From the NCBI GenBank assembly GCA_028564705.1, contig JAPXFQ010000804.1, positions 3,286,001 to 3,350,000 on the forward strand: 64,000 nucleotides of DNA, in the 5' to 3' direction. Source of the stretch: Apricaphanius iberus (lineage: Eukaryota; Chordata; Actinopteri; Cyprinodontiformes; Aphaniidae). Positions within the stretch are counted from its first letter, which is position 1. Each line of letters opens with the position of its first letter. Below are positions 35,828-45,528 of this stretch, piece by piece. Both the position numbers and the translations under genes were made by a program. Below the pieces are notes generated by a model. The model was not told the DNA's origin and did no database searches. It saw only the letters and a program-made list of their open reading frames with translations.

Positions 35828-37483
35828 ATCCATCCATCCATCATCTTCCGCTTATCCAGGGTTGGGTCGAGGGGGCAGTAGCCTAAGCAAAGAGACCCAG
35901 ACCTCCCTCTCCCCGGCCACTTGGGCCAGCTCCTCGGGAGGAATCCCGAGGCGTTCCCAGGCCAGCTGGGAGACATAATCCCTCCAGCGAGCCCTGGGTC
36001 TTCCCCTGGGCCTCCTCCCGGTGGGACGTGCCCAGAACACCTCACCAGGAAGGCGTCTAGGAGGCATCCTGACCAGATGCCTGAGCCAACTCAACTGGCT
36101 CCTCTCGATGTGGAGGAGCAGCGACTCTACTCTGATCCCCCTCCGGATGACCGAGCTTCTCACCCTATCTCTAAGGGAGAGCCCAGCCACCCTACGGAGG
36201 AAACTAATTTCAGCCGCCTGTATCCACGATCTCGTTCTTTCGGTCACCACCCAGCGTTCGTGACCATGGATGAGGTTAGGAACGTAGATTGACTGGTAAA
36301 TTGAGAGCTTTGCCTTTCGCCTCAGCTCTCTCTTCACCACGACAGACCGGTACAGCGCCCGCACAACTGCAGACGCCTACCAATCCGTCCATCGATCTCC
36401 CGCTCCATTTTTCCCTCATTCGTGAACAAGACCCCCAGATACCTAAACGGAAGGAAGGACCAATATTGCAGAGCCGCGTCAACCAACACAGCCCTACAAC
36501 ATCCAGAGCCTTGAGGAACTCCGGGCGGATCTCAGATTTTGCCTCAGCGACCATCCGAGCCGAAGTCCGCTTGGCCTGCCGGTACCTATCAGCTGCTTCT
36601 GGAGTCCCACAGGCCAAAAAGGCCTGATAGGATTCCTTCTTCAGCTTGACAGCATCCCTCACCGCTGGTGTCCTCACATCATCTGCCAGGTCTGTCCGGC
36701 ACCCTCCCCCACCACTGGAGCCGACTTACCACCAGGTAGTGGTCGGTGGATAGCTCCGCCCCTCTCATCAACCAAATGTCCGAAACATGCGTCCGCAGAT
36801 CCGATGAAACGACCAACGTACAGGCGGCGAGATGGGGGGCAACAAGTATGCCCACCCCAGCTCGGCGCCTCTCACCGGGAGCAATTCCAGAGTGGAAGAG
36901 AGTCCAACCCCTCTCGAGGAGACGGGTTCCAGAGCCAGAGCCATGCGTTGAGGCAAGGCCGACGATGTCCAGTCGGAACCTCTCAACCTCGCACACCAGC
37001 TCCGGCTCTTTCCCCACCAGAGAGGTGACGTTCCACGTCCCAAGAGCCAGCTTCTGCAGCCGAGGATCGGATCGTCAAGGTCCCCGCCTTCGGCCAACGC
37101 TCATCTTGCACTGCACCCGACCCCTATGGCCCCTCGCACAGGTGGTGAGCTCATGGTAAGGGGGGCCCATGTTGCCTCTTTGGGCTAAGCCCGGCCGGGC
37201 CCCATAGGTAAAGGCCCGGCCACCAGGCGCTCGTCAACGTGCCCCACTTCCAGGCCTGGCTCCAGAGTGGGGCCCCGGTGACCCACGTCTGGGCAAGGGC
37301 ACTCTGAGTCCAATAGTTTTCCTCATCATAGGGGTCTTTGGGCTGCGCTTTGTCTGATCCCTCACCTAGGACCAGTTTGCCATGGGTGACCCTACCAGGG
37401 GCATAAAGCCCCAGACAACATAGCTCCTATGATCATTGGGACACTCAAACCCCTCCACCGCGGTAAGGTGGCAGCCCAAGATG
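35828..37483 (-). mobile_element. RTE/Rex-type LINE, internally deleted, inserted in the L2 LINE
   Basis: On the minus strand the 3' end at 35828-35850 is a GGAAGATGATGGATGGATGGAT-like GATG/GGAT tail, described for teleost Rex3/RTE elements. The coding relics face left: an endonuclease part near 37100-36680 and an ORF2 tail ending in LLRLLPPRPNPG near 35855. The 5' region (36700-37483) is GC-rich with CCCCTCCACCGCGGTAAGG on the + strand near its outer end. At about 1.65 kb it is roughly half the length of a full element because the reverse transcriptase core is missing. An RTE/Rex3-like clade is my best call; Rex1/Babar is less likely. Confidence 0.8.
35852..37097 (-). pseudogene. RTE-type LINE ORF2 relic lacking the RT core
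   Basis: Minus-strand pieces in order: VERFRLDIVGLASTHGSGSG (endonuclease, about 36980), TDHYLVVSRLQ (endonuclease end, about 36720), then AVRDAVKLKKESYQAFLACG, AKRTSARMVAEAKSEIRPEF and DVVGLCWLTRLCN (about 36650-36480). The next conserved segment is RALYRSVVVKRELRRKAKLS (about 36360), then RDRVRSSVIRRGIRVESLLL and RPRGRPRARWRDYVSQLAWE. The palm motifs including F/YADD, which should lie between the third and fourth pieces, are absent, so several hundred residues are deleted. Confidence 0.8.
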
Positions 37484-37925
37484 TCTCAGATAAATTAGCT
37501 GATGCAAAAGACAGCACATATGACAAATCTGAATCACACATTAGGGAACAGAGATGTAATCCCTCCACAACAATTTTATCCTCCACCTCCTCGCCACCCT
37601 TATATAGGTCCTACTCTGAAGCCCTTTAAACCCAAGTGAATAGAGGTGTCCTTCTTACCCCAAAACTTGAACCACGCCCAAACCACAAACAATATGGCTC
37701 TCCACTGATATAATTTCATTAGTGCTGCAATCAATCACAACTCTATAAAGCTGAAAAAGGTTTCTCTAGGTGAAATTGAATATTTTGAATATCTGGCTGT
37801 TAAGACTAATAAGCCAGACAAAGTCCTATTTCTAACCCTAACCCATACACAGATCACCAAAACCTAACACAAACTTGTTTAATAACTTCAACGACCTTTG
37901 GTCTGCAATTTGTATAAACTATGAC

Positions 37926-38226
37926 CAGGGCGACTCTGGCTCAGGAGTTGGGTGTTTGCCTTGTAATCGGAAGGTTGCCGGTTAAAGCCGGCTCTGACGG
38001 TGTCCTTGGGCAAGACACTTCACCACTTCACTACTGTTGGTGGTCAGAGGGCCCGGTGGTCCCAGTGTCCGGCTGCCTCGCCTCTGTCAGTGCGCCCCAG
38101 TTGTGGGTACAACGTAGCTTGCCATCATCAGTGTGTGAAGGTGTGCGTGAATGGGTGGATGACTGAATATAGTGTAAAGTAGGGACTGAGTAAAGCGCTA
38201 TACAAATGCAGGCCATTTACCATTTA
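37926..38226 (+). repeat. tRNA-derived SINE, full length, inside the L2 LINE
   Basis: A-box-like TGGCTCAGGAG at 37937-37947 and a degraded B box GGTTAAAGCC at 37980-37989 form the tRNA-like head. The body has TCCTTGGGCAAGACACTTCA, identical to the copy at 48859-48878. It ends in AAAGCGCTATACAAATGCAG and CCATTTACCATTT. It splits the LINE endonuclease: the downstream frame resumes at once as VADNPQNTGTKALNN. It is therefore younger than the LINE. Confidence 0.85.
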
Positions 38227-40472
38227 ATAATTGTGGCTGACAATCCCCAAAATACAGGTACTAAAGCATTAAACAATACCATCCATAACTTTGTCCTAAC
38301 CCAGCATATTAACAAACCAACGCACAACCGAGGACTCACTCTAGATCTACATCTAACATTTTCTGACCATTTCTGCATCTCATTTGAAAGCACCATCTTA
38401 GCAAAAAATTCTAATCACAGTAAGACTATTATTAAAAACACTTCCTCAAAGAAAACTTGGCTGAAAATTTTTAACTGATGTACACTCCAACCCAACTTAA
38501 CATCCACCAACACACATTCAGTGAACAAACTGACGGATGAACTTCGATCCAAAATCCCAGACATGATAGATGAGAATGCTCCACTTAAGGTTAAAACTGT
38601 CAAGAGCATAAAGTAGTCTCCGTGGATAAGCGATCCACTGGTATGTAATGAAAAAAGGGAGCGTCGACGTACCGAGAGAAAATGGCGGAAAACTTGACTC
38701 CAGGTTCAATTATGTGAGATACGTATAAAGAGGGACTGAACAAATATCAATTAACCTTAAAGGATGCAAGGGAATAATTCTTCTGTGCAATTATTAAAAG
38801 AACCAATAATAATGCTGGGACATTATTTGCTACAGTGGAGAGATTAACTACTCGTCCTGTGACAGTAGCCCCTGAACTAAGCTCCACTAGGGCCTGCAAT
38901 GAATTTGCAAGATTCTTCACTGAAAAGATCTTGAACATCAGAAAGTCAAACAGTACATCAGTTTCAAACCCAATAACAACACTGACCCCAGTTAATGCAC
39001 ATGCAGAGCAAATGACTGATTTCCTAATGAAAAAACAATCGAGCTTTGATGATCCAAATAGTTAACTCACCCCTCCTATCAGGTTTTTTCCAACAAGCTC
39101 TAAAACCAGCAGTTATCAAGCCAATACTAAAAAAAAAACTTAGACAGCATGTTAATGCAAAACCACAGACCAATTTTTAATTTCCCATTTATCTGAAAAA
39201 ATATTGAAAAAGCTGTGTTCCAACAGTTAAACAGCTTCCTAACAATAAACAACAGCTTTGATATTTATCAGTCTGGTTTCTGTAAGCACCACAGCACCGA
39301 GACAGCCCTCGTCAAAGTCTTCAATGACATCCGTACAAATTCTGACTGTCGTAAAACCACAGTACTGGTACTATTAGACCTCAGTGCTGCGTTCGACACT
39401 GTTGATCATGATATATTACTGAACGTCTAGAGAGCTGGGTCGGACTCTCTGGTACGGCACTCGACAGGTTCAAATCTTACCTCAAGAAGAGGAACTTCTT
39501 TGTGTCCGTAAGCCAATTCTCATCACAAAAAGCAGAAATTACATCTGGGTCCCCCGGGGCTCTATCCTAGGGCCCCTCCTATTTATTGCATGCTCCCATC
39601 AAGACAGATTATAAAAACAAATAATATCAACTCCCCAAATTATGCTGATGACACTCAACTTTATATCTCAGTGTCACCGAGGGATGTTGAACCCGTCCAA
39701 ATTCTCAGTAAATGCATTGAGCATTTTAGAGCAAATTAACAGCTGGATGTTCCATAATTTCCTCCAACTGAACAAACGCAAAACTGAAGTACTTATCTTT
39801 GGACCCAAAAAAGATCGATAAAATATCAGTACGCAACTTCACTTGGTCTACCTAGAAACTACTGACCAGGCCCGAAATCTGGGTGTAATAATGTACTCAG
39901 ACTTGAAACTCCAAGGTCACATAAAGACAATAACAAGGTCAGCTTTCTATCACCTGAGGAACATTTCTAGGATTAAAGGACTGATGACACAAGGAAACCT
40001 AGAAAAGCTCATCCATGCATTTATATCTACCCACCTTGATTATTGCAACAGTATCTTCACATGTCTGCCTAAAAAATCAATCAGACAGCTGCAGCTGATC
40101 CAGAACGCTATGCCTCGTGTTCTCACTAGAACCAAGAAAGTACAACACATCACCCCAGTTCTAAAGTCATTACACTGGCTCCCTGTAGCTCAGAGAATAG
40201 ACTTCAAAGTGCTTTTATTAGTCTATAAATCATTGAATGGATTAAAACATTACATTAGACATCTTCTATCACGATACAAACCTTCCAGATCATTCAGGTC
40301 CTCCAGGTCTAGTCTACTGATTGTCCCTAGAACCAGAACCAAGCACGGGGAAGCAGCTTTCAGCTTCTATGTTCCTCACATCTGGAACACACTGTCGGAT
40401 GAATGCAAAACTGCAGAGAAACTGAACTCTTTTAAATCTAACATAAAAACATACCTATTTAGACTTGCTTAA
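38205..40472 (+). pseudogene. L2 LINE ORF2 relic: endonuclease end and reverse transcriptase
   Basis: Endonuclease tail: DNPQNTGTKALNNTIHNF, then TQHINKPTHNRGLTLDL and FSDHFCISFESTI, with the late SDH motif. Reverse transcriptase: IYQSGFCKHHSTETALVKVF and VLLDLSAAFDTVDHDILL (39215-39430), then a YADD catalytic box at 39641-39652 followed by TQLYIS. The C-terminal region is an unbroken 209-codon frame (39843-40472) with ARNLGVIMYSDLKLQGHI, ISTHLDYCNSIF, PVLKSLHWLPVAQRIDFKVL and [12 protein letters not shown]. Stops and frameshifts separate these blocks, so it cannot make a full protein. Confidence 0.85.
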
Positions 40473-40679
40473 GTCTAACTGATACTATTATTGCCAATAC
40501 TATTATTCCTAAATTTTTGTTTTTCATTAAAGGCTATTTTTTGTTTTATAAATGTTCGTTTATGCTTTCTATGTTTTAATTTTCGAATTTCCGTAATCAT
40601 GTAAAGCACCTTGAATTGCCTTGTTGAAAGTGTGCTATACAAATAAAATTGCCTTGCCTTGGCAAATATACTGAATGGG

Positions 40680-41760
40680 TCCTAATGATCATGAATGTCA
40701 CATCTAGGTTGAAATACAGTCAGTGCCTGAAACAGAAACAGCTGTGTAAGAGGGTTAAAACTGGGTGAGAAACAGCTAATCTCTGCAGGTTGAGGTTGTG
40801 GCAGATAGTTTCATGTCATGGGAAGATTGAGCACAGCAACAAGACACAAGATAGTTATACTGCATCAGCAAGGTCTATCCCAGAAAAAAAGTAGACTGGG
40901 ATTTCTAGGTGTGCAGCTCTTTTGAAGAAGCACAAATAAACTGGCAACATTGATGAAGGTAGACACGTGGTGGGCCAAGGAAACTTGATGAATGATGCAT
41001 TAAACTTATTACTTTTTGAAATTGGAAAATGTCCTGCAGGGGAATCAGATCAGAGGTGGCAGAAACCGTTGGGACCCAGGCACATCAATCTACTGTCCAA
41101 AGAAGAATAGCCAGAAGGGATGCAGCCAAAAGGCCATACACTCAATGTAGAAACAAGGCCATGTGAGTCAAGCTTGCACAAAGAAATAGGAACTGGGGTG
41201 CAGAAAAATGGCAGCAGGTGATTTGGACTGATGAGTCAAAATTTGAGATATTTAGCTGTAGCAGAAGGCAGTTTGTTTGGCGAAGGTTTAATAGCTGTAC
41301 AATAATGAGTGTCTGAGGCATCAGTGAAGCATATTGGAGGTTCCTTGAACATTCTGCGCTGATTTCCTGCAAATTGAGTTGGAAATTCAGTGGGGATTAT
41401 TGTTTTTCTCAAAGCTGAGAATTACAGGCTGAAAATTATCCATCATGCAATTCCATCAGGGAGGCATAAGGTTGGTCCTAATTATATCCAGCAGGACAAC
41501 GACACCAAACATACTGCCAAAGTCATTAAGTTTGATCTTCAGTGTAAAGAAGATCAACAAGTCCTGGAAGTGATGGCATAGCCCCCAGCGAGCCCTGATG
41601 TCAACATCATCGAGTGTGTTTGGGATTACATTAAGAGACAGAAAGGTCTGGAACAACCTACCAGATGCGTTCCTTTAAAAACTGTGCACCATGTGTACCT
41701 AGAAGAACTGATGCTCTTTTGAAGGCAAATGGTGGTCACACCAAATATTGATTGATATTT
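40680..41760 (+). pseudogene. Tc1-like transposase relic
   Basis: Readable pieces on the + strand: STVQRRIARRDAAKRPYTQC near 41090, NWGAEKWQQVIWTDESKFEI near 41190 (carrying the first catalytic Asp), RRQFVWRR near 41270, PSPDVNIIECVWDYIKRQK-like text near 41590-41640 (third acidic residue), and LEELMLF near 41700 before the right terminal repeat. Multiple stops and shifts make it inactive. It is the second half of the transposon whose left arm lies at 34239-34480. Confidence 0.85.
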
Positions 41761-41876
41761 TGTTCATTCACTGCACTGTTGATTAATGAAAATAAATTAA
41801 GACTTCAATTTTTGAAAGCATTCTTTGTTCACAGCATTTCTTTTACATCTGCCCAAAACTTTTGCACAGTAATTTA

Positions 41877-44350
41877 TTTCTACCAAATACAGTAAGTTAT
41901 CTAGTTGGTGATGTTGCCATGCTATTTATTTGAACCCAACTGTATGCATATGTTAATCTGTAGACACATTGATCTAAGACATCTGGATACAAATTCATTC
42001 ACAGAGTCCAATCTGGTACATTGGGTTGTGCTGGTGGAGAGGAAGAGAGATGCTTGAGATGAGGCTGTGGGCTAACATCAGTCTAGCAGTCCCCCACCCC
42101 CGGCATCACTGACAGGCCGTAAACAAGATCTGTTGGTTGCGGCAGATATTTATTGCATTTGGCAGAAGGTGCTCTGTCCTTGAATGTTCACCGAGTGAAT
42201 CCGGGCAGAAATATCAACCCACAGCAGAAAACCGCCAATAGGAATAAACTCAATATCAGAGAAATACAACATAAATCTCTTGTGAATAGGCACCATTGCG
42301 GGAAGAATTTTTAAAAACCTTGTTTGCATGCTAAACAGACCCTCTGCATCATTACTAGTTAAGTTTTAATAAGATAAGTCTTTAGGGAATCTTCCGCACT
42401 TTAAATGTCAAGTCAGAGCATACCAGTTACTCTCTGGAAGAAGAAACAAGTGTTTAGACTGCTGCAATCCCTGAATGGCAGCAAGCTGATTATCTCTGTC
42501 ACAGGTCAATGAAACATGGATGATAATCTGGATTTATTGTCCCGTCTGTCAGCCACATTAAAATATGCAGAACCTTTTCAACAGCAGCTGTCAGATCGCT
42601 TCTTCTGTCTCCTCTGTTGTTGTGGCTTGACACAGATCTGCAAAAAGGTGTCCCAGCTGCAGATTGTTTTCGGCTGCAGCAGGTCTGCCTGCACTCACTT
42701 TGCTTTGTAGAGGGGGGGCATGCCTCTGCAACTGCGTGTAATCTAATCTGAAGAAGAGTGACTGAAGTTCACACTCCGTCTGTCTCCATTTCCCACAGCT
42801 CATTGTGGCGGCAGATAGGGAGAGGGCAAGGACACACACACCAGTGCTTGTACTGGTTTAAATAAAACCTAATTTGAACCTTCTGCTTTGTTACACAAAT
42901 ATGGTAAAAAGCCGATTCAGAGGCAAGAAGTGTAATAAAAAACTTATTTAATCATCAGCCAATTATTCATTTATGGCATTCTGGAATCTTCCTCCCTTAG
43001 AGGTATTTATTCAAAGAGTGTCACAAAAGGCTCGAGTGAAAGACTCAACTAACCAAATAACATTCCTTTAAACACAGATGGGGGGGGGGGGGGGGGGAGT
43101 ATTCAGCCCGTCTTAATGAAAAAAAGGAGAAAAACAGTCAACTTCTAGGTATGTTTTATTGACTCATTCTGTTCAACTCTTCAACCCTTTAAAACCTAAA
43201 AAAAATTGTCAGTATAATAAAGAACAATAGGAGCATTTACATGAGATCTGCAGTTCATAAGAAAAGAAGCTGTTTACATGAAGCTCCTGTGTCCTGGTGT
43301 TTCATCAGCTCACACAGTTTAATCAACAGTCAAAATCAAACATGAACTCAAACCCAGCTTAGAAGACAAGTTACATAAATAATAAAAAGAAAAAAAAACA
43401 ATTCCGCTTTCAACTTTTTCCCCTTAAGCATGTGAAGATAGAAAACATCAGCGACAGGTACTTAAGGTGACACTTTGGTTCAGCAACTGATGAGAAACCC
43501 TGAAAATCGCAGCAAACATGCTGTATTCTTAGCTTTAAGAAAGCAACATGGGGGAAAAAAAGGGAGAAAGCTAAAGATTTAGCTGGAGGGAAATTATTAC
43601 TTCTTTTCTTTCCAGCCAACCTGAATGGACTAATAGATCAGCTATGCTAAAAGAAGTTACATCATCTCAATGATGGTATAAAAATGATCTGCAAAGTGAA
43701 CAATGAGGGTAAAAGTTGCAAGAAAATGAAGAATTATGATAGAGGATCTATAACTATGCACAAATATAACAGATTTTAAAGATCATGAAAAAGACCTAGG
43801 GCATAGGAAAACACTTGGATCGCTATCTTTTCTTAATAGAATGCAGAATGGTAGTGCTTAATAATAAATCCACATTATTATACTTAGATCTGGCATGCCT
43901 CTTTATCTGAGCAATACTGGGAATGACTGATCAGTGAGGCTAAATCTTTAAGAAACCTTAAGAGAACTGCAGATATTTCTTTATAACAAACTTTATTCGC
44001 TGCACAATGGTAAAAACGTCTCAAGTTTGACTTAAAATGAGCAATATTAGTATTAAAAAGACATTTACAGGCTTAAAGTTGCAAACCGAGGCCTGTTTAG
44101 TGTTACTGTAATCATTCTGTTGCAGAAAAATGTGCAGCTGTGAGCTGGTGTGAGAGATAAGCAAGACAGACAAAACAAAAAGAACAGATTTTTAATATTT
44201 CACTAAACCAAGAGATTCTGAAAGCCTTTCTTTTCAAATCTAGTCAATCCAACTCCTCCACTGGGAACTACACGTGTCGCTAAGAAGAACACATGGAGGT
44301 CAAAGTCTTATAAACCTACGCTGAGGACAGTACCTATGTTTTTTGATCAA
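41877..44350. other. Intergenic / distal 3' region of abhd17a
   Basis: No gene recognised. 42000-42840 is somewhat GC-richer and free of identifiable repeats. An uninterrupted run of 18 G lies at 43080-43097. Minus-strand AATAAA signals at 43155-43160, 43992-43997 and 44358-44363 could serve abhd17a. Remaining sequence is AT-rich. Confidence 0.45.
43080..43097. repeat. Homopolymer run of 18 G
   Basis: Uninterrupted G tract on the + strand, flanked by CACAGAT and AGTATTC. Such a run is rare and prone to length error in assembly. Confidence 0.9.
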
Positions 44351-44357
44351 AGTTTGG

Positions 44358-45302
44358 TTTATTACTTGGTTTTACAATAAAAGATGACATGAAATCAGCT
44401 ACCAAAAAAAAAAAAAATCAGGTCATTAAACACAAAAACAAGTGTGGAACGCGCAGACCCCAATGCCAAAAACAGGGTTACCTGAGCAAAACATTGAGTA
44501 CAGTGAAAACTAAATCAAAGACTCTGCATACAAACCTAAACAGATATCCCTTTCAGACCACAGTACACACACAAGACAGAAAACCATCCTCCAATGCAAC
44601 GCAGTCCAACGCCACTACAAAGACTATATATAGTAAATCAAATCCAATCTAAAACGGTTTTGAATCATTACATTTGCAAGATTTGCACTTGATTCTATAG
44701 GTTTGTTAGAAATTCAGCAAAAATCTGATGGTAACAATGAAAAATCAGATATGGAATCTCATTTGAAATTCTGTAAAACAAGATGGGGGGAAAAAAATAA
44801 ATCCCAGCTTTTTAGTATGATATTTTGAATAAAATGTTTCTCATGATTCAACATTATTCTGTCAACTTTAGTTAACAGATTAAAGTTGTACACACACACA
44901 GGTTACAAGTAGACTAGAAAACCTCCATGGTTTCTTAGCAGTATCTTAGCTGAACATCATCAGAAGCCATTGTTCTGTGGACTGTTTCCCTGTTATTGCA
45001 CAGAATAGAGATGCATTATTTGCCCAGTTAAAACATAATCAGTACGTTTTAAGTTTCTTTCTAAATGAAACAGTCTAAACGTTTACTTCCTGACTTAAAC
45101 ATTACTGATTATAAAGATTTCTGTTGTGCCTCATTGGTCCGTGGTTCATTTAAAAGGCCTACAGTAATGGTGTGTGGGACACTATAGTCCATCGGGCCAT
45201 GGTGGAGAGCCAAGACGACGTCCTCTCCATCTTCCACACAAGGAGGCAATGCTTTAAGTGCCAGAGGAAGAATAAGATGACGTGATGATGTGGTAGTGAA
45301 GG
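44358..45302 (-). terminator. abhd17a: abhd17a 3' UTR with candidate poly(A) signal
   Basis: About 940 bases lie between the abhd17a stop codon and the first canonical minus-strand AATAAA (complement of 44358-44363). No repeat interrupts the stretch. Other signals further downstream (43992-43997, 43155-43160) are possible. Confidence 0.45.
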
Positions 45303-45528
45303 TCAGGCGTGTTGAACAGCCAACTCCTGTCCAATGAAACGCCGGAGGCGGTCCAGATACTGGCTGTACAACTCAATGTCATTGTGTCCCGCTCCCTCCA
45401 CCCAGAGGGGCTCCACAGCCTTAGGGCAGCGCTCGAACAGGGCCAAGCCGTGGGAAAAGTCGATCACCTCATCCTCTGTCCCATGGATGATGAGAACCGG
45501 AGAAGTGATTTTAGACACTTTTTCAATG
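45303..45528 (-). CDS. abhd17a: abhd17a exon 4, C-terminal catalytic Asp/His
   Basis: Acceptor CTTTTTTAG, then C completing Asn247. It encodes [60 protein letters not shown] and [14 protein letters not shown], then TGA (complement of 45303-45305). It holds Asp266 and His295 of the triad. Confidence 0.96.

Larger units (their letters stand above)
34481..40667 (+). mobile_element. L2-clade LINE inserted in the Tc1-like element
   Basis: Starts where the Tc1 left arm breaks off, with a 5' UTR-like C/T-rich stretch (34500-34570). It contains an ORF1 relic with an SGNH-hydrolase-like segment (35122-35560), an endonuclease tail (38205-38460) and a reverse transcriptase with a preserved YADD (38900-40472). 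It ends in CTATACAAATAAAATTGCC followed by TTGCC repeats, the typical L2 tail. Subtracting the inner RTE LINE (35828-37483) and SINE (37926-38226) leaves about 4.2 kb, so this copy is close to full length although riddled with stops. Confidence 0.85.
34239..41874 (+). mobile_element. Tc1-like DNA transposon split by nested insertions
   Basis: Left end GAGTAATGTGCAAAGGTTTT and the complement of the right end AATTACTGTGCAAAAGTTTT are inverted copies. Similarity extends over roughly 150 bases, through AATGCTGT-AACAAAGAA and AATATTTGGTGT-AC-ACC. Each end is flanked by TA (34237-34238 and 41875-41876), the Tc1/mariner target. The left arm stops near 34480 and the element resumes near 40668, carrying a dead transposase on the + strand. 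The 6.2 kb in between is foreign. With that removed the element is about 1.45 kb, the usual Tc1 size. Confidence 0.88.

Noticed and set aside
35921..36627. Long + strand open frames of 112-123 codons
   Set aside because: They are shadows of the minus-strand RTE LINE ORF2, whose conserved motifs read on the opposite strand.
36679..37159. GC-rich block resembling a CpG island
   Set aside because: The GC content comes from the 5' part of the RTE-type LINE; no gene start is associated with it.
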